From: a virus
IMG/VR virus record: IMGVR_UViG_3300020410_000031
Coordinates: 1-36,055 of that record
Direction: 5' to 3' (one strand)
DNA: 36,055 nucleotides
In this document: one piece after another, positions 12,858 to 21,606 of the stretch
Layout of the letters: each line of letters opens with the position of its first letter
Position numbering within the stretch: position 1 is the stretch's first letter
Program-made: the position numbers and the translations under genes
The notes under the pieces: generated by a model
What the model was told of the DNA's origin: nothing
The model's database searches: none
The model's input: only the letters and a program-made list of their open reading frames with translations

Positions 12858-13397
12858 ATGGCAAATACAAATGCCCCAGACGGATTCACACCAGCTTATC
12901 ATATGTCAGGTGGCGTAATCAGACCTTCAGAATTTGCGATAGCAAGTGCTACTAATGCCTCGATTTTTTCAGGCGATGTAGTAAATCTCTCTAGTGGTTA
13001 CGTTATACAGGGTACTGCAACAGGTACTCCACTCGGCGTATTTTACGGTGTAGAATTTACAGCAACCGATGGTTCAATTGTTTTCTCAAACATGTGGACT
13101 GCCGACACTGCTACATTAGGTTCTGCGGATGCTAAAGCTTTTGTATATGTTGATCCTGATATTGTTTACGAGGCTCAGTCTACTGGTACTCCTACACAAG
13201 CATCTATAGGTACAACTAATACTATAAGCACAACCGCAGGTAATACTTCAACAGGTCGATCAAAAGAGGGTGTGACTACAACAACTTCTAGTGGTATTGC
13301 GACAGTAGTAGGCTTCCCAGATAAGCCAAATAATTCTATTGGTCAATACGCTAGAGTGTATGTAACATTCCCAGCTTCTGTATTCGGCAATAGCTAA
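12858..13397 (+). CDS. Probable head decoration or capsid-stabilising protein
   Basis: 179 residues directly upstream of the major capsid gene. It is Ser/Thr/Gly/Ala-rich, almost Lys-free and beta-rich by appearance, starting MANTNAPDGFTPAYHMSGG and ending PASVFGNS. This composition and position suit a capsid surface protein. It is preceded by AAGGTG and, unlike its neighbours, by a 49-bp gap. No known family can be assigned by eye; minor capsid protein is the alternative. Confidence 0.65.
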   Translation: MANTNAPDGFTPAYHMSGGVIRPSEFAIASATNASIFSGDVVNLSSGYVIQGTATGTPLGVFYGVEFTATDGSIVFSNMWTADTATLGSADAKAFVYVDPDIVYEAQSTGTPTQASIGTTNTISTTAGNTSTGRSKEGVTTTTSSGIATVVGFPDKPNNSIGQYARVYVTFPASVFGNS

Positions 13398-13410
13398 AAG
13401 GTGATTTAAA

Positions 13411-14319
13411 ATGGCAATAAATAGAGCTCAATTAGTAAAAGAACTCGAACCAGGACTAAATGCACTTTTTGGTCTTGAGTACGACAGATACGAAAACGAA
13501 CATACTGAAATTTTTGATACTGAAAATTCAGAAAGAGCGTTTGAAGAAGAAGTCATGCTATCAGGTTTCGGTCAAGCTCCCGTCAAAGGCGAGGGTGCAG
13601 CTGTGACTTATGATACAGCACAAGAAACTTTCACAGCAAGGTACAGCCATGAAACTGTAGCTTTAGCTTTCTCGTTGACAGAAGAAGCTATAGAGGACAA
13701 CCTCTATGACAGCTTATCTTCAAGATACACTAAAGCTTTAGCTAGATCAATGGCTACTACTAAGCAAGTGAAAGCAGCAAATGTACTTAATAATGGTTTC
13801 TCAACTTCCTTCCCAGGAGGCGACGGTAAACCTCTTATGACAACTGACCATCCTACCTTATCAGGTGGTGATCAGTCAAATGAGCCAAGCACCGCAGCTG
13901 ACTTGAATGAAACTTCATTAGAAAACGCAATGATTGATATTTCACAGTTTGTTGATGAAAGAGGCATTAAAATTAATGTTCAAGCTAGAAAACTTATTAT
14001 TCCACCTCAACTACAGTTCGTAGCTGAGAGAGTGTTAAAAACTCCAGGAAGAGTAGGTACTTCTGATAATGATATTAACGCACTAAGCAACATGGGTATG
14101 CTCCCTGAGGGTTATGTGGTAAATCATTACTTGACAGATACTGATGCATTCTTCATTAAAACAGATGCACCTAACGGATTAAAACACTTCGTTAGATCTC
14201 CTATGTCTACAGGCATGGAGGGTGATTTTGAAACTGGAAACGTTAGATACAAAGCAAGAGAGAGATACTCTTTCGGGTTTAGTGACTGGCGTGGAATCTA
14301 CGGATCTCCAGGAGCATAA
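13411..14319 (+). CDS. Major capsid protein
   Basis: 302 residues. It has the N-terminal ELEPGLNALFGLEYDRYENEH start, a SLTEEAIEDNLYD helix (about 90-102) and an ARSMATTKQVKAANVLNNGF helix, a pattern shared by HK97-fold capsid proteins of the Mu gpT type. DHPTLSGGDQSNEP and a long hydrophobic IPPQLQFVAERVLKTP segment follow. It is the last gene before a strong terminator, and its neighbours are scaffold, decoration protein and co-chaperonin. Assembles the icosahedral shell. The HK97 fold is expected from family knowledge, not seen. Confidence 0.88.
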   Translation: MAINRAQLVKELEPGLNALFGLEYDRYENEHTEIFDTENSERAFEEEVMLSGFGQAPVKGEGAAVTYDTAQETFTARYSHETVALAFSLTEEAIEDNLYDSLSSRYTKALARSMATTKQVKAANVLNNGFSTSFPGGDGKPLMTTDHPTLSGGDQSNEPSTAADLNETSLENAMIDISQFVDERGIKINVQARKLIIPPQLQFVAERVLKTPGRVGTSDNDINALSNMGMLPEGYVVNHYLTDTDAFFIKTDAPNGLKHFVRSPMSTGMEGDFETGNVRYKARERYSFGFSDWRGIYGSPGA

Positions 14320-14335
14320 TTCGTTTTTCGAATTT

Positions 14336-14364
14336 AAAGGGAGTTTCGGCTCCCTTTCTTTTTT
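14336..14364 (+). terminator. Rho-independent terminator after the major capsid gene
   Basis: AAAGGGAG - TTTCGG - CTCCCTTT forms an 8-bp stem followed by CTTTTTT. It ends the head operon or tunes the capsid to tail transcript ratio. Its 3' arm and T-tract match those at 105-134. Confidence 0.85.
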
Positions 14365-14406
14365 ATACAATACAGTATATCATTCAATTCTAGGGTTTAT
14401 TAACTT

Positions 14407-14468
14407 GTTCTATTAACTGACCTAGCAGACAAGCCAAGATAATAGAACTTATTTCCTCAGGAGGGAAA
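14407..14468 (+). promoter_or_regulatory. 5' leader with inverted repeat and SD-masking hairpin
   Basis: GTTCTATTA (14407-14415) and TAATAGAAC (14440-14448) are perfect 9-bp arms. Directly after, TTTCCTC-AG-GAGGGAAA (14452-14468) pairs the AGGAGG Shine-Dalgarno of the next gene with an upstream TTCCT. In the mRNA this would hide the ribosome binding site of the 14471 gene unless opened. Either structure could control expression of an abundant virion protein. Seen in sequence; effect inferred. Confidence 0.45.
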
Positions 14469-14470
14469 TT

Positions 14471-14977
14471 ATGGCACAATCGACATTCTCAGGTCCAGTA
14501 AAATCTTTAGCTGGATTTATATCAGCAGGTAATGCAGTAGTTGTTAGTTTAACAGCTGACACATCTCTTACAGTTGCAGCACACGCAGGTAAAATTCTTA
14601 CTTGTAACGACGCAGACGGTAAGTTCACTTTACCTAGTATAGTAGCAACCGATCCAGGTGATAACTCAGATCCTAATCAATTAAATAACTTAGGGGCTTC
14701 TTTCTATTTCGTAGTAGAAACTGCAGCAACCGATATGGATATTTTAACTGATGGAACTGATAAATTCGTAGGCGGGTTATATACAGGTAAAGACGACGCT
14801 ACTGGTAAAACATTTATATCAGGTGCATCTAACGATGTTATCACTATGAATGGTTCTACTAAAGGCGGACTAGCTGGTAGTATAGTAAAAGTTACAGCTA
14901 TAGGATCAGCGAAATACGCAGTAGAGGGTATTATCTTAGGATCAGGAACTATAGTAACACCATTCGCTGACGCGTAG
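14471..14977 (+). CDS. Virion structural protein, probably capsid decoration
   Basis: 168 residues, Gly/Ala/Ser/Thr-rich, with a beta-sandwich look and few charged groups. It begins MAQSTFSGPVKSLAGFISAG, a start shared by structural proteins adjacent to capsid genes in other marine phages to my knowledge. It has the strongest Shine-Dalgarno in the region (AGGAGG), as expected for a protein made in high copy, with a hairpin that may regulate it. A 17-nt intergap precedes the next structural gene. Decoration protein is the best guess; head fibre is possible. Confidence 0.65.
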   Translation: MAQSTFSGPVKSLAGFISAGNAVVVSLTADTSLTVAAHAGKILTCNDADGKFTLPSIVATDPGDNSDPNQLNNLGASFYFVVETAATDMDILTDGTDKFVGGLYTGKDDATGKTFISGASNDVITMNGSTKGGLAGSIVKVTAIGSAKYAVEGIILGSGTIVTPFADA

Positions 14978-14986
14978 GAGTAAATT

Positions 14987-15394
14987 ATGGCAGACGCAGT
15001 AACCTCAACTACTATTGTTGATGATGATAGAAAAGCTATTATACAGCTCACTAACACATCAGACGGAACAGGTGAGTCAGCCGTAACAAAGGTTGATGTA
15101 AGTGCTTTAGCAACTAGAAAAGGTGATGGTGCAACTTGCACTGGATGCAAACTTGCTAAAATTACTTACTCAACTTTTGGTATGAGTGTTAAACTGCTAT
15201 GGGACGCTACTACAGACACTATATGTTGGGATTTAAATTCTGACTATAGTGATGATATAGATTTCTCAGAGTTTGGTGGTTTACAAAACACAGCAGCAGC
15301 AAGTGGTAAAACAGGTGATATAAAACTAACTACCACTGGACATGCTAGCGGTGACTCTTACGTCATAGTATTAACAATTATTAAAGAGTTTTAA
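14987..15394 (+). CDS. Virion structural protein (135 aa)
   Basis: Beta-rich, with a CTGC pair (C51, C54), TSDGTGESAVTKVDVSAL near the N-terminus and a C-terminal DSYVIVLTIIKEF strand. This domain occurs in several marine podo- and siphoviruses next to capsid and neck genes as far as I recall. It lies between the decoration-type protein and the adaptors, with AGGAG upstream of the start. Probably a virion surface or neck component. No assigned mechanism. Confidence 0.65.
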   Translation: MADAVTSTTIVDDDRKAIIQLTNTSDGTGESAVTKVDVSALATRKGDGATCTGCKLAKITYSTFGMSVKLLWDATTDTICWDLNSDYSDDIDFSEFGGLQNTAAASGKTGDIKLTTTGHASGDSYVIVLTIIKEF

Positions 15395-15396
15395 TA

Positions 15397-16074
15397 ATGG
15401 CTACTTCAGGTAGTAAAACATTCTCTTTAAGTATATCTGACACTATTGAAGAAGCATTTGAGTTAGCGGGTATCGAACTTAGAACGGGGTATGATGCAGA
15501 AACTGCTAGACGGTCACTTAACATTATGTTTGCAGATTGGTCTAACAGGGGTGTTAATCTTTGGACTATAGAACAAGTTACAACTACTTTAACTTCAGGT
15601 ACTTCAAGTTATACACTTAATTCTTATGATATTGATATAGTGTCAGCTGTTATACAACAGACTGATGGTAATTCAAACACCACAGATTTAAACATAGAAC
15701 GTATAGGTAGAACAGAGTATCTACAAATACCTGACAAAACTATAACTGGTAGACCAACTCAACTATTTTTAGATAGACAAACTACTCCTGTAGTAAAATT
15801 ATGGCCAGTTCCTGATGACACATACACATATAAATTAATAGCGAACACTATCCAGCGTATAGATGATGTAACAGCTTCTAACGAAGATCCAGAAGTGCCG
15901 TCAAGATTTATACCTTGTATGGTCAGTGGGTTAGCTTATTATATAGCTATGAAGAAAAACCCAGAAAGAGTGGGGTTATTAAAACAACAATATGAACAGG
16001 ATTTTAAACTAGCTGCAGATGAGGATCGTAATAGAGCTTCTTTGAGGCTCGTACCATCTAGGAGTTCTTATTAA
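15397..16074 (+). CDS. Head-to-tail adaptor, P22 gp4-like
   Basis: 225 residues. The N-terminus (SISDTIEEAFELAGIELRTGYDAETARRSLNIMFADWSNR) is the helical bundle pattern of P22 gp4-type adaptors, and the middle (TLTSGTSSYTLNSYDIDIVSAV, then PTQLFLDRQ, VKLWPVPDD) is the beta domain of the same family. It would assemble under the portal after packaging and hold the DNA in. A second, similar adaptor is encoded at 16437. It overlaps the next gene by 3 nt. Confidence 0.75.
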   Translation: MATSGSKTFSLSISDTIEEAFELAGIELRTGYDAETARRSLNIMFADWSNRGVNLWTIEQVTTTLTSGTSSYTLNSYDIDIVSAVIQQTDGNSNTTDLNIERIGRTEYLQIPDKTITGRPTQLFLDRQTTPVVKLWPVPDDTYTYKLIANTIQRIDDVTASNEDPEVPSRFIPCMVSGLAYYIAMKKNPERVGLLKQQYEQDFKLAADEDRNRASLRLVPSRSSY

Positions 16075-16433
16075 TGGCGTATGCTTCTGGTAAAAAATCT
16101 TTAGCTAGATGCGACAGATGCGGATTCGTAGAAAAATATCTTGATTTAAAAGAAGAATGGAATGGACTAAGGGTGTGTTCTGAATGTTATGAACCCAAAC
16201 ACCCACAACTTGACCCACAACCACATAGGGTAGACCCAGAGGCTATACGTAACCCTAGACCAACAGAACCAGCACCGACTTTGAGTTTAGGTAAAATAAT
16301 AATTTCAAACCCTAAAGATATAAACGGTGTAAGCTCACCTATAATGTGGGCTAAAAACAGTAACACCATAGGGACTCAGTTTGACGGTTATAAAGCTACA
16401 ACTAGTCTTGGAACAGTAAATATAGTAACATAA
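16074..16433 (+). CDS. Zinc-ribbon-like structural or neck protein
   Basis: 119 residues. CxxC pairs at C13/C16 and C35/C38 form a likely four-Cys zinc ribbon (ARCDRCGF, then VCSECYEP). A Pro-rich linker DPQPHRVDPEAIRNPRP follows, and a beta-rich C-terminal half without charge clusters. The start overlaps the stop of the adaptor and the gene sits between the two adaptors, so a neck role is plausible. Family unknown to me by name. Confidence 0.7.
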   Translation: MAYASGKKSLARCDRCGFVEKYLDLKEEWNGLRVCSECYEPKHPQLDPQPHRVDPEAIRNPRPTEPAPTLSLGKIIISNPKDINGVSSPIMWAKNSNTIGTQFDGYKATTSLGTVNIVT

Positions 16434-16436
16434 ATT

Positions 16437-17087
16437 ATGAGCTGGACATATTCAACATTAAAAACTGCCATACAAGATTATATTGAAAGCACTGAAAGTA
16501 GTTTAGTAACAAACTTACCCAATTTTATTGAAAGTACAGAAGAAAGAATATTAAAATCTGTACAGTTAGATGTTTTTAGAAAAAACGTTACAGGCACAGC
16601 ATCAAGTAGTAATTCTTATTTAGCTATGCCTAGTGACTTTTTAGCACCCTTTAGTTTAGCTGTTATAGACAGTAGTAGTAATTACAATTACCTAAAATTA
16701 AAACATGTTTCTTTTATACGTGATTATCAGCCTGCTACAGCTACGACAGGCACGCCTAAGTACTATGCTGAATTTGATGAAAGTAGATTTATATTAGCAC
16801 CTACACCTAACAGTAGTTTTACATTTGAATTACATTATTTTTACAGACCAGCTTCACTTACGGCTGGAGCTGACAGCGGTACAACTTGGTTGTCTACTAA
16901 CGCAATGAATGCTATGTTGTATGGTTGTTTAGTAGAAGCTTGTACTTACTTAAAAATGTTTGAAAGTATTCCTATATACGAACAAAAATATCAAGAAGCA
17001 TTAGCTATGTTGAAAAATCTTGGTGAAGGAAAAGATACTAGAGATCAATATAGATATGATGAAATAAGGAGACAACCACAAGCATGA
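16437..17087 (+). CDS. Second adaptor protein (SU10/P22 gp4-like)
   Basis: 216 residues starting MSWTYSTLKTAIQDYIE, then LVTNLPNFIESTEERILKSVQLDVFRK, followed by YLAMPSDFLAPFSLAV and YYAEFDESRFILAPTPN. These segments in this order are typical of the phage adaptor family of podoviruses such as SU10. The C-terminal helix ends QYRYDEIRRQPQA. It forms part of the connector between portal and nozzle. The stop overlaps the next start (ATGA). Confidence 0.78.
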   Translation: MSWTYSTLKTAIQDYIESTESSLVTNLPNFIESTEERILKSVQLDVFRKNVTGTASSSNSYLAMPSDFLAPFSLAVIDSSSNYNYLKLKHVSFIRDYQPATATTGTPKYYAEFDESRFILAPTPNSSFTFELHYFYRPASLTAGADSGTTWLSTNAMNAMLYGCLVEACTYLKMFESIPIYEQKYQEALAMLKNLGEGKDTRDQYRYDEIRRQPQA

Positions 17088-17374
17088 TAGAGGTAGATAC
17101 AGAGGTAGCTTTAGGCAGTATAGGTGTAGCGACTACTAATAATAGTGGACACACTCCAGAGTTTTGGGCACAACGTTGCACCGATCGTATTTGTGGTATA
17201 TCAGAAAATGCTGCACCACATATACGACAACAAGCAGAAGCATATAAACTAGCTATTTATGAACAAGTACTATATCATATTAAACAGGCAATAAACAGCC
17301 ATGTAGTTACTTTGAATAGTAAATTAACTAAACAAGGTCACGAGGACATGGCTAAAATTTTGAAGGAGCTATAA
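17084..17374 (+). CDS. Small neck-region protein of unknown function
   Basis: 96 residues with a HTPEFWAQRCTDRI patch and ENAAPHIRQQAEAYKLAIYEQVLYHIKQAI forming long helices, ending in KQGHEDMAKILKEL. The pattern recalls small conserved proteins found near neck genes in many phages, but I cannot name the family. It overlaps both neighbours. Probably an assembly or packaging accessory factor. Confidence 0.65.
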   Translation: MIEVDTEVALGSIGVATTNNSGHTPEFWAQRCTDRICGISENAAPHIRQQAEAYKLAIYEQVLYHIKQAINSHVVTLNSKLTKQGHEDMAKILKEL

Positions 17375-17805
17375 TGGCAATTGATTCAACTTTAACAACT
17401 AGTTTTAAAAAAGAATTATTAGAGGCTAAACATAATTTTTTAGCCTCTGGTGGTAACAGTTTTAAACTAGCTTTATACACCAGCTCAGCATCAATAGGTG
17501 CAACAACTACAGCATACACTACTTCTAATGAAGCTAGTGGAACCAACTACACAGCAGGAGGTGCAGCACTCACTAATGTCGACCCTACTTCAAGTGGTAC
17601 AACTGGTTTTACAGATTTTAATGATTTAACTTTTAGTAACGCTACAGTCACTGCTAGAGGTTGTATGATATATAACGACACGGCATCTGGTGACCCATCA
17701 GTAGCATGTATCGATTTTGGTGGCGATAAAACATCTACAGCAGGTGATTTTACAATAGTTTTTCCCTCAGCAGCAGCAAGTACAGCGATTATACGTATAG
17801 CGTAA
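17374..17805 (+). CDS. Virion structural protein, tail-associated type
   Basis: 143 residues, beta-rich, with a conserved-looking block GTNYTAGGAALTN, then TFSNATVTARGCMIYND and FGGDKTSTAGDFTIVFP. This arrangement is widespread in phage structural modules near tail fibres. Starts one base inside the previous stop with AAGGAG in front. Likely a minor tail or fibre-associated component. Confidence 0.68.
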   Translation: MAIDSTLTTSFKKELLEAKHNFLASGGNSFKLALYTSSASIGATTTAYTTSNEASGTNYTAGGAALTNVDPTSSGTTGFTDFNDLTFSNATVTARGCMIYNDTASGDPSVACIDFGGDKTSTAGDFTIVFPSAAASTAIIRIA

Positions 17806-17806
17806 A

Positions 17807-18511
17807 ATGGCTGAGATCCTAAACGGTTGGGGTCGAGCAGGTTGGGGCGAACTTGCTTTCGGTCAGGGCACTGTACCAGTCACACTTACAGCACCAGCAG
17901 CAGCAACTGCAGGTGCACCAACAGCTGGAGTAAACGCCCAAGCAATAGCAACAGTTTCAGGAGTCACGGCTAGTGTTGGTTCTGTTGTAGTAGAAATACA
18001 AGCAGATGCTAATGTTACGCCCTCAGGACAAGCAGGAACCTCAGCTTTAGCTAACCCTAGTTTAGTAACTAACAATAATTTATCTGTATCTGGTTTAGTA
18101 GGAACTTCAGCATTAGGTACAGCAACATTATCTACTAATAATAATCTTTCTGTGTCTGGTTTAGCTGGTACTTCAGCGTTAGGCACTATAACTTTAGTAA
18201 CTAATAATAATATTTCTGTATCTGGTTTAGCTGGTACTTCAGCGTTAGGTACACCTACACTCACTCTTCAAAATAATATTTCGGTTGATGGGTTTGGCGC
18301 AGAGTCAAGTTTAGGTCAAGTAAGTCTCACGGGCACGGCTAATGTATCAGTAACTCTTAATGCAGCAACAGGTGGTGTCGGGGTTATACTTGTATGGTCA
18401 ATTATAGATCCAGCACAGGATCCATCTTGGAGCGATATAAATACTACTAATACTCCTAGTTGGACTGCAGTTACTACTACTAATGATCCTGATTGGGAAC
18501 AAGTAGCTTAA
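17807..18511 (+). CDS. Repeat-bearing tail-associated structural protein
   Basis: 234 residues. The N-terminus ILNGWGRAGWGELAFGQG is Trp/Gly-rich. Residues about 69-173 contain five copies of a 22-residue unit built around GTSALGT-TL-NN-NLSVSGLAG, the middle three nearly identical in both protein and DNA. The C-terminus has three W repeats (DPSW, TPSW, DPDW). Neither Lys nor disulfide Cys is present, as in fibrous beta structures. Placed just before the tail-fibre gene, it is probably a short fibre or linker protein. Confidence 0.7.
   Translation: MAEILNGWGRAGWGELAFGQGTVPVTLTAPAAATAGAPTAGVNAQAIATVSGVTASVGSVVVEIQADANVTPSGQAGTSALANPSLVTNNNLSVSGLVGTSALGTATLSTNNNLSVSGLAGTSALGTITLVTNNNISVSGLAGTSALGTPTLTLQNNISVDGFGAESSLGQVSLTGTANVSVTLNAATGGVGVILVWSIIDPAQDPSWSDINTTNTPSWTAVTTTNDPDWEQVA
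18011..18328 (+). repeat. Five tandem 66-bp repeats within the 17807 gene
   Basis: The unit is 66 bp (22 codons), repeated about five times; copies two to four keep nearly identical DNA, e.g. GGTACTTCAGCGTTAGG. High DNA identity suggests recent expansion by slippage or recombination. Confidence 0.7.
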
Positions 18512-18536
18512 CTTTTATGAAAAAACAACTTATAAT
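18508..18536 (+). promoter_or_regulatory. Candidate promoter for the tail-fibre gene
   Basis: A consensus TATAAT at 18531-18536 lies 17 bp after TTAACT (18508-18513). It overlaps the stop of the preceding gene and leads to a GGAG site before the ATG at 18558. It would give the fibre, small genes and curli cluster their own transcript. Confidence 0.5.
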
Positions 18537-18557
18537 AAATTTGCACGGAGATAAACA

Positions 18558-21500
18558 ATGGCAACTTATGTAAATAATCTCAGGTTAAAAGAAATATCCA
18601 CAGGAGATGAGTCGGGTACTTGGGGCACTAGCACTAATACTAACTTAACTTTAGTAGGTGAAGCATTCGGTTACGCAACTAAAGCTGTAGCTAACGCTTC
18701 AACAGATACACTCACTATACCAGACGGCAGTGAAACCGACAGCGAACCTAGAAGAATGTACCTCAAACTCACAGGTGGAGGTCAAGCTTGTACTGTGACT
18801 TTAGCACCAAACACAGTTTCTAAAGTTTGGTTAATTGAAAACGCAACAAGTTATACACTCACAATGTCACAAGGTAGTGGTGCCAATGTAGCAATATTAG
18901 CAGGTCAGGTAAAAATGATAGCTACAGACGGAGCAGGTTCTGGTGCAGCAGTTTACGACTTACTTCAAGACTTAGCTATACCAGATTTATTTATAGACGA
19001 TGATTTAAAATTACAATCAGATGGAGCTATTATAAGTTTTGGTGCAGACGGAGATATAACACTTACACACACAGCCGATACAGGTTTAACTACTAACGGC
19101 ACTTTTCAAGCCACAACCATCACTGCAACTACAGCTTTTGTACCAGATGCTAGTGACGGAGCTGCATTAGGTACAAGTTCGCTTGAGTTTAGCGATTTAT
19201 TTTTAGCAGACGGTGCAGTTATAAATTTAGGTGCTGATCAAGACACCACTTTAACTCACGTAGCTGACACAGGTATATTACTTAACAGTACAAGACAATT
19301 ACAGTTTGGTGATTCTGGTACATATATACACCAATCAGCAGATGGAGTACTAGACCTAGTTTCAGACACTGAAATAGAAATAAACGCTACTACTATTGAT
19401 ATAAACGGTAATGCAGACGTATCAGGAACAGTTACCGCTACTGGTACTTCTGTTTTTGCTAGTCTTGACATTTCAGGAGATATAGATGTAGACGGAACTA
19501 CTAACTTAGATGCAGTAGATATTGATGGAGCTGTAGATGTAGCAGGTATTATTACTACAAGCACACCTGGAAGTAACAATGTAAGATTAGGTGATGGTGC
19601 TGGTGCTGCAATAGAAAGTGGCGGAACTAGAAATGTTGCCATAGGCTCTAATGCTGGTGCTGCAATAACTACTGGTGATTATAATGTAGCTATTGGATAT
19701 AATGCTCTTAATGCAGAAGATACAGGAACTAGGTCAACGGCTGTAGGTTATTTTGCTTTAGATACACAAAACAATGATGACGCTAACCATAATACAGCAT
19801 TAGGCTTTACTGCGTTAGAAAAAACAACAACTGGTCAATATAATACAGGTTTAGGTTCACAAGCACTTAATGCTAATACAACTGCTAATAACAATACAGC
19901 AGTTGGATATAATTCTTTAGTGTTAAACACTACAGGTAGACAAAATGTAGCAGTAGGTTCTACGAGCCTTGATGCAAACACAACTGGAGAAAACAATACT
20001 GCTGTAGGATACGATGCCCTTTCTGCTAATACAACAGCAGATGAAAATACAGGAGTCGGAGGTTTTGCTCTTAATGCAAATACTACAGGTGATAAAAATA
20101 CAGCAGTTGGTTTATATTCTTTACTTAGCAATACTGAAGGCACACACAATGTTGCTATTGGTAGAAGTGCTTTACAGAGCAACACTACAGCAAGTCATAA
20201 TGTAGCAGTAGGCTCTACTTGCCTTGATGCTAATACCACAGGTGCTCAAAATGTTGGTATAGGCAGAGATACTTTATCAGCTAATACAACTGGTCAAGAT
20301 AACGTAGGTGTTGGTTATGCATCACTTCAAGCAGCCACTACAGCAAGTAACAATACAGGGCTTGGCTCTAAATCATTAAGGTCAAACACTACGGGGGCTC
20401 AAAACACAGCAATAGGTGCTGAGTGTGCAGACGCAATTACTACAGGCTCTAACAATACAGCTGTTGGTTATGAAGCTATGGGTAAGCTAACAACTGGTAC
20501 TGATAATGTTGCTATGGGTAGAGCAGCTTTACTAGACACTACATCAGGAGCAGGTAATGTTGCTATAGGTGTTGAATCGTTAGAAAACAATACAGGTAAT
20601 GAAAACACAGCAATAGGTAAACATGCTTTAAGAGGTAATACGACTGGTGGTAGTAATGTTGCTATCGGTATTAATGCTCTAAATACTGATGATACAGGAA
20701 GTTATACTGTAGCTATAGGTAGAAACGCTTTATTAAATCAAAATGCTGGAGATAATTCTGCAAACGTAGCTGTTGGTTATAATACAGGTTCAGCTATTAC
20801 AACAGGAACAAGTAATACTTTAATCGGTTATATTGTTGGTGATGCAATAACAACTGCTGGTGGTAATACAGCAATGGGATATGCAGCATTAACTAACTGT
20901 ACCACAGGCGACTCTCATACTATTATGGGTTTTGAAGCTGGTGAAGATTTAAGTACGGGAGCACACGCTGTTTTCTTAGGTTATAGAGCAGCCATGAACT
21001 CAACCACAGGTAATTATAATGTTGTTATAGGTAGTAATTCTGCCGCACAAATGACTACAGGTAGTAGTAACACAGTACTAGGTTATGGTGCTGGTACTTC
21101 AATAGTAGATTCATCTAGTAATATATTAATAGGTTATGATGCTGAAAGTAGTAGTGGTGGTTCTAGTGAATTAGTCATAGGTGTTTCTGTAGTTGGTAAA
21201 GGCGATAACACAGGTTTTATATCTGCGAATGGAAGTATATATCAAGGTAATAATTCATCATCTTGGGCAACAACTTCTGACAGAAGAATTAAAAAGAATA
21301 TAGAAGATAATAACATAGGTTTAGAAGCTATAAATAAAATACAAGTTAAAAACTTTGAATATAGAACTAAAGATGAAATAACTGATTTTGATAATGTTGA
21401 TTCAGTAACAGTTAATAAAGAAGGAGTGCAAGTAGGAGTTATAGCACAAGAAATAGAAAATGTTTTACCAGATGTAGTCAAAGAAGAATCAACAGGAGTA

Positions 21501-21605
21501 AAAACTGTTGACCCAGATAATATTACTTGGTATCTTGTAAACGCAGTAAAAGAACTTTCTGCACAAGTAGAAGAATTAAAAGCTAAATTAAACGAAGGAG
21601 AATGA
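18558..21605 (+). CDS. Tail fibre or spike with YadA-like repeats and S74 chaperone domain
   Basis: 1015 residues, the longest complete gene here. Residues 1-130 are a phage-type attachment domain (GDESGTWGTSTNTNL). Residues about 335-890 consist of dozens of 14-to-16-residue repeats of the form N-T-A-V-G-x-x-A-L-x-x-N-T-T-G, the left-handed parallel beta-roll seen in YadA-type adhesin heads. The C-terminus carries a peptidase S74 intramolecular chaperone: TTSDRRIKKNI with Ser907-Asp908, then VGVIAQEIENVLPDVV and a terminal coiled coil. The chaperone trimerises the fibre and cuts itself off at the Ser. It is the probable receptor-binding protein. Confidence 0.88.
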   Translation: MATYVNNLRLKEISTGDESGTWGTSTNTNLTLVGEAFGYATKAVANASTDTLTIPDGSETDSEPRRMYLKLTGGGQACTVTLAPNTVSKVWLIENATSYTLTMSQGSGANVAILAGQVKMIATDGAGSGAAVYDLLQDLAIPDLFIDDDLKLQSDGAIISFGADGDITLTHTADTGLTTNGTFQATTITATTAFVPDASDGAALGTSSLEFSDLFLADGAVINLGADQDTTLTHVADTGILLNSTRQLQFGDSGTYIHQSADGVLDLVSDTEIEINATTIDINGNADVSGTVTATGTSVFASLDISGDIDVDGTTNLDAVDIDGAVDVAGIITTSTPGSNNVRLGDGAGAAIESGGTRNVAIGSNAGAAITTGDYNVAIGYNALNAEDTGTRSTAVGYFALDTQNNDDANHNTALGFTALEKTTTGQYNTGLGSQALNANTTANNNTAVGYNSLVLNTTGRQNVAVGSTSLDANTTGENNTAVGYDALSANTTADENTGVGGFALNANTTGDKNTAVGLYSLLSNTEGTHNVAIGRSALQSNTTASHNVAVGSTCLDANTTGAQNVGIGRDTLSANTTGQDNVGVGYASLQAATTASNNTGLGSKSLRSNTTGAQNTAIGAECADAITTGSNNTAVGYEAMGKLTTGTDNVAMGRAALLDTTSGAGNVAIGVESLENNTGNENTAIGKHALRGNTTGGSNVAIGINALNTDDTGSYTVAIGRNALLNQNAGDNSANVAVGYNTGSAITTGTSNTLIGYIVGDAITTAGGNTAMGYAALTNCTTGDSHTIMGFEAGEDLSTGAHAVFLGYRAAMNSTTGNYNVVIGSNSAAQMTTGSSNTVLGYGAGTSIVDSSSNILIGYDAESSSGGSSELVIGVSVVGKGDNTGFISANGSIYQGNNSSSWATTSDRRIKKNIEDNNIGLEAINKIQVKNFEYRTKDEITDFDNVDSVTVNKEGVQVGVIAQEIENVLPDVVKEESTGVKTVDPDNITWYLVNAVKELSAQVEELKAKLNEGE

Positions 21606-21606
21606 T

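Noticed and set aside
14222-14416. 64-codon plus-strand frame across the capsid 3' end and terminator
   Set aside because: It runs through the terminator hairpin and overlaps the capsid gene in another frame; no start signal.
18558-21605. CRISPR array suggested by regular repeats
   Set aside because: The repeats are in frame, vary in sequence and encode a YadA-like protein; there are no unique spacers with identical direct repeats.
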